Notes: generated by a model not told the origin, from the sequence alone. 64,000 nt of DNA from Lutibacter oricola (GCF_900106565.1 NZ_FNNJ01000001.1:1-64000), one strand, 5' to 3'. Shown: positions 46,480-56,540, counted from the stretch's first letter. Numbers and translations: made by a program.

Positions 46480-47346
46480 TTAGTTTTCACTCGATTTTAA
46501 CACATAAATAAGAGAAGAATACTCTTTTGTGCTTGCTGCTTTTAAATTTGAGCGTAAACCTGTAAAAAAAGCTTTTACAATATTTCCAGAACCAGATTTA
46601 TATTTTTCACTTAAAAGCGAAACATAAAATGAATCGAAATACATTGGTAATGTTTTTACAACTTTTAAATTTACTTTAGAAAAAAGTATAGAAATAGAAT
46701 TTTGTGAAAAATGCCAAAGATGCCTTGGCACATCAAAAGCCGCCCAATATTGTTTATAATGCAAAGCATCAAAACTTTTATAATTAGGTACTGCTACAAT
46801 CAAAACTCCATTAGGTTTTAATAATTGTTTCAGTTTTAAAATGTATTCATCTAAATTTGGAACATGTTCTAACACATGCCACATTGTAATAACATCAAAC
46901 TTTTGAGAAATTAACTCATCAATATCAGCAAAAATATTTACCGAAGTATTTTTATCTAATTTACCAATTGCTAAATCTCGAGCATTTTTATTTGGCTCTA
47001 CTCCTACTACATTCCATTGATTATTTTTACAAGTCAATAAAAACTCACCTGTACCACAACCAACATCTAACATATTTTTTTCTTCTAAATTAAAAGAGTT
47101 AATCAATTTTAATTTATTCTTTAAAGCAATTCCTTTTACAAATTGATACACTTTATCAACCAAAGATTCTTTAGCATCGGTATGCGAAATATAATCTTCA
47201 CTTTCGTAATATGACGGTAATTTCTGTAACGTAGGTTTTGGTGAAGTTTCAAGTAATTCTAATTCTGAATTATAAATCAATTCAAAATTTTCTTTCGAAA
47301 CTGAGTAATCTTTTAACTTTAAGTAAACTGAATTTTGGTATTTCAT
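46480..47346 (-). CDS. Class I SAM-dependent methyltransferase
   Basis: 288 residues. SAM-binding motif MLDVGCGTGEFLLTCKN, then VVGVEPN and DVITMWHVLEHVPNL (motif for the UbiE/COQ5-like group). The N-terminus has PSYYESEDYISH, seen in flavobacterial members of this family. Substrate unknown. Short gene between the OmpH-like gene and mnmG; no operon partner. Confidence 0.88.
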   Translation of the reverse strand: MKYQNSVYLKLKDYSVSKENFELIYNSELELLETSPKPTLQKLPSYYESEDYISHTDAKESLVDKVYQFVKGIALKNKLKLINSFNLEEKNMLDVGCGTGEFLLTCKNNQWNVVGVEPNKNARDLAIGKLDKNTSVNIFADIDELISQKFDVITMWHVLEHVPNLDEYILKLKQLLKPNGVLIVAVPNYKSFDALHYKQYWAAFDVPRHLWHFSQNSISILFSKVNLKVVKTLPMYFDSFYVSLLSEKYKSGSGNIVKAFFTGLRSNLKAASTKEYSSLIYVLKSSEN

Positions 47347-47692
47347 TTATATCTAAAACTGTATTATTAAAATTTATATTCAGAAAAAAATAAGCAATTT
47401 TATGCTATATTAATTTTTCTTCTACTAATTGAATTAATCTGTTTAACTCATTTTTTTGAATTCATTCTTATAAATTAATTTTAAACAAACCTCCTATTTT
47501 CAAACTTGTAAACTTTATCGAATTCAAATGCTGTATACTTTTTAATAAAAATCTATTGAATTTAGAAGATATATTTTTAAGATTACCTATAAATTTTTCA
47601 ACTCACAAACTCTTATTTTAACCAAACTATAAGCTTACAATAAAAACAAAAAACACTATTATATTTCTTAAACCTTCAATATTTATCGATAG
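47347..47692. other. AT-rich intergenic region
   Basis: No ORF, hairpin terminator or RNA gene recognised between the methyltransferase gene and the parS site at 47693. Confidence 0.5.
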
Positions 47693-47708
47693 CGTTCCAC
47701 GTGGAACA
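47693..47708. promoter_or_regulatory. parS centromere site downstream of mnmG
   Basis: CGTTCCACGTGGAACA, 15 of 16 positions of the consensus TGTTCCACGTGGAACA; only the first base differs. It lies 7 bases after the mnmG stop codon. Confidence 0.75.
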
Positions 47709-47715
47709 TTTAAAT

Positions 47716-49587
47716 TTATCTTCCCATATAAACTAAAAGTACAGAAACATCACTAGGTGAAACTCCACTAATTCTACTTGCTTGTGAAATTGATGTAGGC
47801 TGAATTTTAGCTAATTTTTGACGAGCTTCTATAGATAAAGATTTTACTTTAGAATAATCGAAAGTAGATGGAATAGCAACATTCTCTAACCTATTTAATT
47901 TATCTGCTTGATTCTTTTCCTTTTCTATATAACCCGCATATTTAACATGCACTTCGGTCTGTTCTATTATTTCAAAATCAATATTATTCTCTTCTATAAA
48001 TCTTGCAACAGAAGGTATTTTTTGGATATCCGTAAAATCTAACTGAGGTCTAGCAGCTATCTTAAACATTTTCATTGATTGCGAAATTGGAGCTGTTTTA
48101 TTCTCTTCTAATATTGGATTTATAACCTCTGGCTTAACACTTGTTTCAATTAAAAATTTTACAAAAAGATCAGTTTTTAATTGTTTTTCTATTACCCTAT
48201 CCATCCTATTTTTTGAAGCAAAACCTATTTCATAAGACAAAGGAGTTAAACGTAAATCAGCATTATCTTGTCTTAACAATGTTCTATATTCAGCTCTTGA
48301 TGTAAACATTCTATAAGGTTCTTCTGTTCCCTTTGTAATTAAATCATCAATTAAAACACCTATGTAAGCTTCATTCCTTTTTAATATAAAAGGTTCTTTT
48401 TCTTGAATTTTTAATGCAGCATTTACACCTGCCATTAATCCTTGAGCAGCCGCTTCTTCATATCCAGTAGTTCCATTTATTTGACCAGCAAAGTATAAAT
48501 TATCTACCAACTTAGTTTCTAAAGTATGTGTTAATTGTGTAGGTGGAAAATAATCATACTCTATAGCATAACCATATCTTAAGAATTTTACATTTTCAAA
48601 ACCAGCAACTTTACGCAGTGCTTTATCTTGCACATCTTCTGGTAATGATGTTGAAAAACCATTTACATAAATCTCTACTGTTTCCCATCCTTCGGGCTCA
48701 ACAAAAATTTGATGTCTTTCTTTTGTAGCAAAACGATCAATTTTATCTTCAATAGAAGGACAATATCTTGGACCAATACTTTGTATTCTACCATTAAACA
48801 TTGGCGAACGATCAAACCCAGTTCTCAACAAATCGTGTACTTCTTTTGAAGTATAACTCATATAACAAGAACGTTGTTTTACTAACGATTTTGTATCTGG
48901 AGAATATGAGAATTTCTCAGGATTATCATCTCCAGGTTGTTCAATCATTTTTGAAAAATCTAAAGAACGAGCATCAACTCTTGGAGGCGTACCCGTTTTC
49001 ATTCTTCCCGATTCAAAACCAACTTTAACTAAATCTTCAGTTATCCCAACCGATGCACTTTCTCCTGCTCTACCTCCACCAAAAGTTTTATCACCTATAT
49101 GAATTAAACCATTTAAAAAAGTACCTGCAGTTATAATTACAGCCTTTGCTTTTAACTCAATTCCCAATGCTGTTTTTACCCCAATAATTTTTCCGTCTTC
49201 AATTAAAAGACCATTAACCATATCCTGGTAAAAATCTAAATTATCAGTTTGTTCTAACATAGTTCTCCAACATTCTGCAAAACGCATTCTATCACTTTGA
49301 GCTCTTGGACTCCACATTGCAGGACCTTTAGACTTATTCAACATTTTAAATTGAATAGCAGTTTTATCGGTAACTATTGCACTATAACCACCAAGCGCAT
49401 CAATTTCTCTTACTATTTGTCCTTTTGCAATTCCACCCATAGCAGGATTACAACTCATTTGCGCTATGTTTTGTAAATTCATTGTTACCAACAAAGTGTG
49501 CGCTCCCATATTTGCAGCTGCAGCTGCAGCCTCACCTCCAGCGTGACCACCACCAACTACTATAACATCATAAACAGTATTAAACAT
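47716..49587 (-). CDS. mnmG: tRNA uridine-5-carboxymethylaminomethyl(34) synthesis enzyme MnmG (GidA)
   Basis: 623 residues from ATG 49587 (MFNTVYDVIVVGGGHAGGEA); ATG 49596 is also possible. A GTG at 49614 that would translate the parS site as FHVEQ is rejected. FAD-binding VVGGGHAGGEAAAAAANMG, GTFLNGLIHIG, SCNPAMGGIAKGQIVREIDA and the C-terminal SRISGVSPSDVSVLLVYM are MnmG signatures. With MnmE it modifies the wobble uridine of several tRNAs. It follows ybeY, with a perfect parS in the spacer. In many bacteria mnmG lies near the origin, which fits the parS sites here. Confidence 0.96.
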   Translation of the reverse strand: MFNTVYDVIVVGGGHAGGEAAAAAANMGAHTLLVTMNLQNIAQMSCNPAMGGIAKGQIVREIDALGGYSAIVTDKTAIQFKMLNKSKGPAMWSPRAQSDRMRFAECWRTMLEQTDNLDFYQDMVNGLLIEDGKIIGVKTALGIELKAKAVIITAGTFLNGLIHIGDKTFGGGRAGESASVGITEDLVKVGFESGRMKTGTPPRVDARSLDFSKMIEQPGDDNPEKFSYSPDTKSLVKQRSCYMSYTSKEVHDLLRTGFDRSPMFNGRIQSIGPRYCPSIEDKIDRFATKERHQIFVEPEGWETVEIYVNGFSTSLPEDVQDKALRKVAGFENVKFLRYGYAIEYDYFPPTQLTHTLETKLVDNLYFAGQINGTTGYEEAAAQGLMAGVNAALKIQEKEPFILKRNEAYIGVLIDDLITKGTEEPYRMFTSRAEYRTLLRQDNADLRLTPLSYEIGFASKNRMDRVIEKQLKTDLFVKFLIETSVKPEVINPILEENKTAPISQSMKMFKIAARPQLDFTDIQKIPSVARFIEENNIDFEIIEQTEVHVKYAGYIEKEKNQADKLNRLENVAIPSTFDYSKVKSLSIEARQKLAKIQPTSISQASRISGVSPSDVSVLLVYMGR

Positions 49588-49597
49588 ATTTTTCATT

Positions 49598-49613
49598 TGT
49601 TCCACGTGGAACA
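49598..49613. promoter_or_regulatory. Perfect parS centromere site between ybeY and mnmG
   Basis: TGTTCCACGTGGAACA, a 16/16 match to the general parS consensus bound by ParB. It fills the short spacer between the ybeY stop and the mnmG start. Genes parA and parB are not in the window. Confidence 0.85.
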
Positions 49614-49620
49614 CTTTTTT

Positions 49621-50034
49621 TTAATTAGTATATAATTCTAAACATTCATCTTCCGCCATTCTCATAGCAGCTTTTTCTTCTTCATTTTTATCTTTTAACC
49701 CACAATAGTGTAAAACACCATGAATCAAGACCCTATTTAATTCATTATCAAATGATTGACTAAATTTTTTTGCATTTTCAGCAACTCTTTCCACAGAAAT
49801 GTAAATATCTCCAGAAATTAGTTTTCCTATTGTATAATCGAAGCTAATTATATCGGTTAAAGTGTCGTGATTTAAAAATTCTACATTCAATTTTAATAAA
49901 TATTCATCGTCACAAAAAATATAATTCAACTCACCCTCTTCAAAATTTTGTTTTTCAATACAACAAGAAATCCAGTTTTTTAACTGTTTTTCCTTTTCTA
50001 ATTTAAATTCTGTTTCGTAATTAAACGTTATCAT
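49621..50034 (-). CDS. ybeY: Endoribonuclease YbeY
   Basis: 137 residues. YbeY signature: LTDIISFDYTIGKLISGDIY, then the metal-binding HGVLHYCGLKDKNEEE (HGxLH; the third ligand position, usually His, is Lys-Asp-Lys here as is common in Bacteroidota). It matures rRNA 3' ends and takes part in 70S quality control. One base after DUF4175, and upstream of mnmG on the same strand. Confidence 0.9.
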   Translation of the reverse strand: MITFNYETEFKLEKEKQLKNWISCCIEKQNFEEGELNYIFCDDEYLLKLNVEFLNHDTLTDIISFDYTIGKLISGDIYISVERVAENAKKFSQSFDNELNRVLIHGVLHYCGLKDKNEEEKAAMRMAEDECLELYTN

Positions 50035-50035
50035 T

Positions 50036-53000
50036 TTATTGTTTTGCTTTGAAATATTCTTGAACCTTTTTTTTATAAATCGAGCGCAAAGGTAATGATT
50101 GTCTATTTAATATCTCCGTTGAATTAAAATACTGCTTTTGTAACTTCAATTTTTCAATGTTTCTTTTTTCAAAATCGCTATTATTTTGATTTGCTTTTCG
50201 CTTACTATCCTTACCTTGTTTTAATTCTGCTTCTTCCAATTTAAGCAACTCATAACTTATGTTTTGCATTTTCTCAATTACCTCTTTAGAAAAACCTTTT
50301 TCTAGCATTTCCTTTTCTAACTCTTCCATTTGCTTAACAGCTTTACCACTACCAGCTTTTGCATTTTTACCATCCTGCTCACCTAATAATTCTTTTAGCA
50401 TTTCTTTCAATTGAGCTTGTTGTTTGTATATTTCAAACAACTCGGCACTTTTCATCTCACCATCTTCACCATTAATATCTCCTTCACCTTTTTCAGATCC
50501 TTTACCATTTTTCGGTTTTCCTTTTTCTCCTTTCTTCCCCTTTTCGCCACTCTTCATTCCTTCTTTCATTTTCTCGCTTAATTCACCTTGTTTTTTTATA
50601 ATGTCTGGCAAACTAAAACCTTGTCCTTTACCACTTTTTCCTTTACCAAAACTTGGTGAAGCATTCATTAAACTTTGCAATAAAACACTTAAATTATTAG
50701 CCAAATTATTAGCACTAGTTATTACAAATTGTTGTTTAGAACTTCCTTGATCGAATCTGTTTTCGGTAAAACTAGAAATAGCTCCATCCATATTGTAATG
50801 TACATCACTTACTTCTTTTTGAATTTTATCACCCATTTTTACTAAACGCAAAGACAAAGCATACAAACTATCATCTATATGTTCAAAATATTCTTTTAAA
50901 ACATGTTGATTTTTTAAATTTTTCGCAAACTCTGGATGTTGATTATTTCCTCTTAAAAATTTTTCTAATAAATCTTCTTGCTGAAAAGAAAACTCAATTA
51001 AGTTTTCAACAATTTTACGTAAATCTTCAATGTTTTCATCAATTTCTTCACCTTCCATCCCTTCCATAGATTCTCCCATTTGAGACCCCATTTCTTTCAT
51101 TTTTTTTGCAGCAGATTTTTGACTCTTTTTTGCGTCAGATTTCTTATCATCTCCACCATCACTAGAATTTGAATTTTCTTCTTTATTCAATTCGTTCATT
51201 GCATTTTCTAAATCCTTGTCAATAGATTTTAAATCATCATCTGGTTTAGGCAATTTCATAGGACGAATTAAATCTTTATTATTTTTATCTAACTCTTTAA
51301 AATCTTCTTTTATTTTTTCGAACTCATTATTAATTTCTTCTTGTTTTTTTGAAGTATTTTCCTCGTCTTTGCTTTTAGCCAATTCATTTTGTTTTTCGCT
51401 TAACTCGGTTAATTTTTCTTGAATTTGAGTTGCTTTTTGTTCAACATAAAAACGTTTGGTTAACTCTAAAATACGTTCTAAACTTTGTTCGTTTCGTTTA
51501 TTCTTCTTGGTCATTTCTTTTAACTTCTCTACCAAGTCTTCTTTATTTAATTTTTCTGAAAGTTTTTGTAATTCTTTTAACAACTTATCTTGATCTGCTA
51601 ACTTTTTAGTCTCTTCGATTCGTTTTTTTAAATCTTCTTTTTTCTCAGCTAACTTTTCAATATCTGGTTGTTCGTTTAAATTATTCTCTAATTTTTCTGT
51701 TTGCTTTTGAAGCATGTTTTTATACTGCGTTTGACGCTTCATAAATTGCTCTAACTTTTGAGTATCGTTCCAATTAAACTCTGCCTTTTTTTGCAATTGA
51801 TTTTTAAACTTTTCTAGGTTAGAATTATCCTTTTTAGATTTTTCCAGGGCTTTAGAAATATTAGAAATAGATTCACTCTGCTCCTTCAACAATTCTTCTT
51901 TAACTTCTTCTTCGGTTTTTTTGTAATAACTAAACACTTTACTTTTTGTGCTTTTGCTTCCATTTACAAAATCGTTATCAAAAACTTCAAAATACATTTC
52001 ATAATCTATACCATCTACAATTTCAATTTGATCTGGAAATGTATAATCGAAATTAGTAAAGGAGCTTCCTTCAATTTTTAAATTTAAATTCTTTTTAATA
52101 GATGGCGTATTTTTATTGTAATATACCAACTGTAATTTTCTTACTTTATAATCATCGCTTAACTGACCAACAAATTGAACAGGTCCTCGAGAAATAGAAT
52201 CGATATTAGAATGCACCGTAATTTTTGGAAATTCGTCAGAAATTACATCAATATTAAAATTTAATTGCTCGTGATTACTTAATTCTTTATTAGATGAACT
52301 TATGGTGTAATTTAAGTTTTTATGAACTTGCTTTTTATAATTAAAATGATTTATTGAAGTTTTATTAAATGTATACACTTCATTATCAGTATTTAAGTCT
52401 ACTTTTTCAGTTTTATCGGTTTCAATTTGCCAACTAACAAAAGTTCCTAAAGGAACAACTGCATTACCTGTATTTTGAATAATTTCTGAACGCTTACCTG
52501 TATAACTTGGGTAGTTCAAAACCATTTTTATATTTGTAATTATTGGTGTTGGTATTACTTCAACTTTATATTCTTTAGAAACAACATTGTTAGCTTCAAA
52601 TTGAATAAAAACAGACTCATTTAATCCTGGAAATGTGTATTTAAAATTTCCTAAGCCATTATTCTCTAAAAAATAATTTTCATTCAAAAATTTAATTTTT
52701 GCATTTTCAGGAACAATACTTCCTTCAGTTTTAACTTGAATGGTAAACGCTTCGCCTTCAACAAATTTTAAAGATGGGTTTAAAACCACAAAAGAAAAAG
52801 GAGCAGGTGGTTCATACACTTGCGTATGATTTACAACACGAGAAAAACTATCGTTAAAAATATTTATGTTACCTGTAACATAAACCAACATCCAAATTAT
52901 AAACGGTAATACTGCGTATTTTAAATATTTTTTATTTTTTGAAAAATCTACGGCCTTTATAAACGGTATTGGTTGCAGTTGTTTTGATTTTTGTTCAATA

Positions 53001-53380
53001 CTAGCTTCTAACAACTCCGAATTTTGACTTGAAGTATGTAATTGTAACATATTCAACAATTTATCATTAACTTCAGGAAAATGATTACCAATTATTTTAG
53101 AAGCTTCAATACTAGATATTCCACTTTTTAAGCCAAAAATTTTAAACAAAGGAATTACAATATAAAATACTAGCAGCGCAATTTCAACCAAAATAAAAAA
53201 CCAAAATAAAACGGTTCTTGCCATTGGTTTAAGCCATAAAAAGTATTCTATTAACAAGGTTAAAATAAAATATAACAACCCAATTGAAACAAATAAAATA
53301 ACTCCTTTTATAAGTTCATTTACGTAATATTTTTTTATAAACTTTTGAAGTTTATGCTCTATGTTATTTATATAACTCAC
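50036..53380 (-). CDS. DUF4175-family large membrane protein with long coiled coil
   Basis: 1114 residues, starting at GTG 53380 (SYINNIEHKLQKFIKKYYVN). Three N-terminal TM helices (about 23-45, 57-80, 153-170), then a beta-rich extracytoplasmic region (residues 185-480) and a Lys/Glu/Gln-rich coiled coil from about 490 onward, including a Gly/Lys-rich low-complexity stretch near 940-985 (EKMKEGMKSGEKGKKGEKGK). Members of DUF4175 in flavobacteria are found next to ybeY, as here. No enzymatic function is known. The coil and charge suggest a scaffold or envelope-spanning role; this is inference only. Confidence 0.8.
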   Translation of the reverse strand: MSYINNIEHKLQKFIKKYYVNELIKGVILFVSIGLLYFILTLLIEYFLWLKPMARTVLFWFFILVEIALLVFYIVIPLFKIFGLKSGISSIEASKIIGNHFPEVNDKLLNMLQLHTSSQNSELLEASIEQKSKQLQPIPFIKAVDFSKNKKYLKYAVLPFIIWMLVYVTGNINIFNDSFSRVVNHTQVYEPPAPFSFVVLNPSLKFVEGEAFTIQVKTEGSIVPENAKIKFLNENYFLENNGLGNFKYTFPGLNESVFIQFEANNVVSKEYKVEVIPTPIITNIKMVLNYPSYTGKRSEIIQNTGNAVVPLGTFVSWQIETDKTEKVDLNTDNEVYTFNKTSINHFNYKKQVHKNLNYTISSSNKELSNHEQLNFNIDVISDEFPKITVHSNIDSISRGPVQFVGQLSDDYKVRKLQLVYYNKNTPSIKKNLNLKIEGSSFTNFDYTFPDQIEIVDGIDYEMYFEVFDNDFVNGSKSTKSKVFSYYKKTEEEVKEELLKEQSESISNISKALEKSKKDNSNLEKFKNQLQKKAEFNWNDTQKLEQFMKRQTQYKNMLQKQTEKLENNLNEQPDIEKLAEKKEDLKKRIEETKKLADQDKLLKELQKLSEKLNKEDLVEKLKEMTKKNKRNEQSLERILELTKRFYVEQKATQIQEKLTELSEKQNELAKSKDEENTSKKQEEINNEFEKIKEDFKELDKNNKDLIRPMKLPKPDDDLKSIDKDLENAMNELNKEENSNSSDGGDDKKSDAKKSQKSAAKKMKEMGSQMGESMEGMEGEEIDENIEDLRKIVENLIEFSFQQEDLLEKFLRGNNQHPEFAKNLKNQHVLKEYFEHIDDSLYALSLRLVKMGDKIQKEVSDVHYNMDGAISSFTENRFDQGSSKQQFVITSANNLANNLSVLLQSLMNASPSFGKGKSGKGQGFSLPDIIKKQGELSEKMKEGMKSGEKGKKGEKGKPKNGKGSEKGEGDINGEDGEMKSAELFEIYKQQAQLKEMLKELLGEQDGKNAKAGSGKAVKQMEELEKEMLEKGFSKEVIEKMQNISYELLKLEEAELKQGKDSKRKANQNNSDFEKRNIEKLKLQKQYFNSTEILNRQSLPLRSIYKKKVQEYFKAKQ

Positions 53381-53543
53381 CTTTGTAATAACGTTTTTAA
53401 CTTATAAAAATAACTAAAATTATAGTACTTTAAGTTTTAATTTTTTATTTGCCATTATTTTAACATAAACTATGTAAAATAATTACATAAAAATGCTGCC
53501 AGATTACGAGTAATTTTTACATTAGTTACGAAATTTTACACCT

Positions 53544-54458
53544 ATGGATTTTCAAAAAATAATAAACGAAATATATACTACTTGCAACAGTGAAACTGAT
53601 AAAGGTAAAGTAGCCAATTACATTCCTGAACTTAAAAAAATTGATCCAACTAAATTTGGTATTTGCTTAAATACACTGAATAATAATACCTATGGAGTTG
53701 GTAATTTTAATGAAAAATTTTCGATACAAAGTATTACAAAAGTCTTCGCATTAACCTTAGCTTTAAAACTAATTGGCGAAAAAGTTTGGAAACGTGTTGG
53801 TGTAGAACCTTCTGGAGATCCTTTTAACTCGTTGGTGCAATTAGAATTTGAAAAAGGAATACCTAGAAATCCGTTAATAAACTCTGGCGCTTTAGTTATT
53901 TGCGATATTTTGGTAAGTAATTTAAAAAATCCGAAAGAAGAATTTTTAGGTTTTGTTCAAAAATTAAGTAACAACAACGCTATTAATTTTAACAAAACTG
54001 TTGCTGCTTCAGAAAAAAAATGTGGTTTTAAAAATGCCGCGCATATTAACCTAATGAAATCATTTGGAAATATAAAAAACAGCGTAGAAACTGTTTTAGA
54101 TTTTTATTACCATATGTGTTCTATAGAAATGACTTGTAACGAACTTTCTTCCTCATTTTTAGTATACGCAAATGAGGGTAAATTACCTTATAACAACGAA
54201 GAAATTATATCTAAAAGCATTGCAAAGCGAATTAATGCAACTACCTTACTTTGTGGACTTTACGACGAGGCTGGTAATTTTGCGTTTAAAGTAGGTTTAC
54301 CTGGTAAAAGTGGCGTTGGTGGCGGTTTAGTTGCCATACACCCAAATAAATATGCTATTGCAGTTTGGAGCCCAAAATTAAACAAAAAAGGAAACTCTAA
54401 TAAAGGCTTTAAAGCTTTAGAATTATTTACTACAAAAACAGAATTATCTATTTTTTAA
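53544..54458 (+). CDS. glsA: Glutaminase A
   Basis: 304 residues, full length. Serine-dependent beta-lactamase-like fold with active SxxK motif in FSIQSITKVFALTLAL, then RNPLINSGALVIC, and the C-terminal GKSGVGGGLVAIHPNKYAI. It hydrolyses glutamine to glutamate and ammonia in the cytoplasm. Convergent with the LuxR-type regulator, whose stop overlaps by 4 bases. No sign of co-transcription with its neighbours. Confidence 0.95.
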   Translation: MDFQKIINEIYTTCNSETDKGKVANYIPELKKIDPTKFGICLNTLNNNTYGVGNFNEKFSIQSITKVFALTLALKLIGEKVWKRVGVEPSGDPFNSLVQLEFEKGIPRNPLINSGALVICDILVSNLKNPKEEFLGFVQKLSNNNAINFNKTVAASEKKCGFKNAAHINLMKSFGNIKNSVETVLDFYYHMCSIEMTCNELSSSFLVYANEGKLPYNNEEIISKSIAKRINATTLLCGLYDEAGNFAFKVGLPGKSGVGGGLVAIHPNKYAIAVWSPKLNKKGNSNKGFKALELFTTKTELSIF

Positions 54459-55108
54459 AGAATAACAATTTTTTCTTTTATAGCGTATAAAACCAAACCA
54501 ATACGGGTTTTACAGTTTATTTTTTGAAAAAGTATTTCCCTGTAATTATCTATAGTTCTAGGACTTAAGCACATTTCAGAAGCAATTTCTTTATATGTTC
54601 TTTCTGAACAAGCTAGTTTTAAAAATTCTATTTCGCGCTCTTTTAATTCAACTCCATCGTGGCTTTTTTTACCATCTATAGAATTTAAAAGTGTACTAGT
54701 AATATTCTCTGTATAATAAAAACCTTTTGTATGCACTTCGTTTATTGAGTGCTCTAAAATATTTGGATGAATATCTTTTAATAAATACCCCTTTGCTCCT
54801 GCTCTTAGCATTTTTAAAACAGTATCTTCATCTACTTCCATAGATAAAGCAAGCGCTTTAATTTCTGGATAATTTTCTTTAACCCAAGCACAGGTTGCAA
54901 TACCATCCATACGTTTCATTTTTACGTCTAAAAGTACAATATCTGGCGCTTCATTTCCTTCTTTTAAATAAGTAACAAGTTCATCACCATCATTAAAAAC
55001 TTCAATTACATTAAAATTACTAATGCTTGATACTAAACCTTTTAAAGAGTCTAAAAACAAACGATGATCGTCAACAATGCAAATTTTAATTGGGCTATTC
55101 TTCTCCAT
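54455..55108 (-). CDS. NarL/FixJ-type response regulator (REC-LuxR)
   Basis: 217 residues from ATG 55108 (MEKNSPIKICIVDDHRLF); the upstream extension to 55132 starts at TTG and overlaps the kinase stop, so I reject it. Receiver: IVDDH, DIVLLDVKMKRMDG (phospho-Asp), KGYLLKD (Lys). LuxR helix-turn-helix: LKEREIEFLKLACSERTYKE with SEMCLSPRTIDNYR. Last gene of the five-gene operon; output of the kinase encoded just upstream. Targets unknown. Confidence 0.92.
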   Translation of the reverse strand: MEKNSPIKICIVDDHRLFLDSLKGLVSSISNFNVIEVFNDGDELVTYLKEGNEAPDIVLLDVKMKRMDGIATCAWVKENYPEIKALALSMEVDEDTVLKMLRAGAKGYLLKDIHPNILEHSINEVHTKGFYYTENITSTLLNSIDGKKSHDGVELKEREIEFLKLACSERTYKEIASEMCLSPRTIDNYREILFQKINCKTRIGLVLYAIKEKIVIL

Positions 55109-55119
55109 CTTAACACATT

Positions 55120-55896
55120 TTATTTCAGGCAACTAATATACAACTTAGTTCCTTTTTCAACAGCAGATTTTAATTCTAATTTTGCATTTATTAATTCGGC
55201 TCTACTTTTTATATTAATTAAACCTATACCCTTTTCTTTTGAAGTATCATACATATTAAAACCTACACCATTATCTTCGGCTAAAATTTCTAATTTATTT
55301 TCTAAAAAAGTAAGATTTAGCATTAGGTTATTAGCATTGGCATATTTCAATGTGTTGTTACAAAATTCTTGAAGAATTCTAAATAAAATTATCTCTTTTT
55401 CATTAGATAAATCAAATACTTCACCAGTAATTTTTAAGCTAGCATCAATAATATTTAAACGGTTAAATCGTTCAACTTCAAACTTTAACGAATCTACAAG
55501 TCCTTTATTTTTAATAGTTTCTGGATTTAATGATTTAGATAAACCTCTCAATTCTTCTAAACTTTTACCAACTATATCACCAACCTCACTAATTTTGCTT
55601 TTTTCAGTTTCTGGTAAGGTATATTGTACCATATTTAATTGCATTTTTGCTACAGATAATAACTGACCTATATTGTCATGTATTTCCCAACTAATGTTTT
55701 GCAAGGCTTGTTCTTGAATTTCTAATTTAGATTGATTTATTTCTGTTTCAAAACGTAATTGCGTTTCACGTTGTTTTAATATAAATGCTGTTTTTTTCTT
55801 CTGAAAATACAACAAGAAAACTACTAAAGTAGCTGCTAGTACTACAATTACAATAGTAACAATTAAAACTAATATTTGTAATTCTTTTTGCTCCAT
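55120..55896 (-). CDS. HisKA_3-type sensor histidine kinase
   Basis: 258 residues. One N-terminal TM helix (ILVLIVTIVIVVLAATLVVFLLYF), a coiled linker, HisKA_3 phospho-acceptor NISWEIHDNIGQLL (His in EIHDN) and ATPase with LEILAEDNGVGF and KGIGLINIKSRAEL. It is NreB/NarX-like in its core but has no periplasmic sensing domain, so sensing is probably done by the membrane paralogues encoded just upstream. The gap to the 209-residue membrane protein is 3 bases and to the regulator 11 bases. Confidence 0.9.
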   Translation of the reverse strand: MEQKELQILVLIVTIVIVVLAATLVVFLLYFQKKKTAFILKQRETQLRFETEINQSKLEIQEQALQNISWEIHDNIGQLLSVAKMQLNMVQYTLPETEKSKISEVGDIVGKSLEELRGLSKSLNPETIKNKGLVDSLKFEVERFNRLNIIDASLKITGEVFDLSNEKEIILFRILQEFCNNTLKYANANNLMLNLTFLENKLEILAEDNGVGFNMYDTSKEKGIGLINIKSRAELINAKLELKSAVEKGTKLYISCLK

Positions 55897-55899
55897 AAA

Positions 55900-56529
55900 C
55901 TATTTATTAAACTCCTTTTTACTAACTATAAAACCAGCAATAAAACTTAAATGCATTAAAATATTTAAACCAAAAGTTATGTATTTAAACATACCAACAA
56001 ATGACGTGTATTTTACCAAAGCAAAACCCGGTAAAAAACCAATATTGTATATAAAGATTCCTAAACTAACCCAAAAAAATAATGATTTTTGAATGGTTAA
56101 AATTTCATCACTTTTAATTATTTCAATAAAATAAATAATTACTGATATTGCAATTAAAAATTTAGCTAAAATCATATTATTAATCAACGGAATTTCAATA
56201 ATTCCATTTAAAAAAATATTAATTATAGTAATTACAGAAAAAAGTAAAATTAATGCTTTAATACTATTTTTTCTATTTACATTTTTTATAATACTTAAAA
56301 AGAAAATAGCATAAAAAATAAAACTAACAATGTTCCATATACTATAAATAAAATTTGTTTTAATTTTTAAAACTAAATATAAATAAACTCCAAAAGATTC
56401 TGATATACAGGTGTAAATCAAAAAAAATAAAAACAGTTTTAGATATTTATTTTGAGAATACTTTTTATAATTGTAAATACCAACTAAAATAGTTAGTAAA
56501 TAAAGTAACGGATATGTATAATAAGGCAT
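55900..56529 (-). CDS. Six-helix membrane protein, paralogue 1 (possible sensor)
   Basis: 209 residues, about six TM helices. It shares a conserved layout with the gene upstream: YKKY-NKYLKLFLFFLIYTC, the SDEILTIQKSLFFWVSLGIF helix and the final SKKEFN tail. The paralogue has SDSILTLQKSLFFWISLGVL and SKKEFNN. No known domain. The tandem duplication and coupling with a kinase that lacks its own sensor suggest a membrane sensor pair; that is an inference. Confidence 0.8.
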   Translation of the reverse strand: MPYYTYPLLYLLTILVGIYNYKKYSQNKYLKLFLFFLIYTCISESFGVYLYLVLKIKTNFIYSIWNIVSFIFYAIFFLSIIKNVNRKNSIKALILLFSVITIINIFLNGIIEIPLINNMILAKFLIAISVIIYFIEIIKSDEILTIQKSLFFWVSLGIFIYNIGFLPGFALVKYTSFVGMFKYITFGLNILMHLSFIAGFIVSKKEFNK

Positions 56530-56540
56530 TGTTAACTATA

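Noticed and set aside
49588-49614. GTG start of mnmG that translates the parS site (FHVEQ)
   Set aside because: The bases are explained by the parS palindrome; ATG 49587 or 49596 gives the normal N-terminus.
50424-50750. Plus-strand ORF of 108 codons rich in Ser/Pro/Phe
   Set aside because: Antisense shadow of the low-complexity Lys/Glu/Gly region of the DUF4175 gene.
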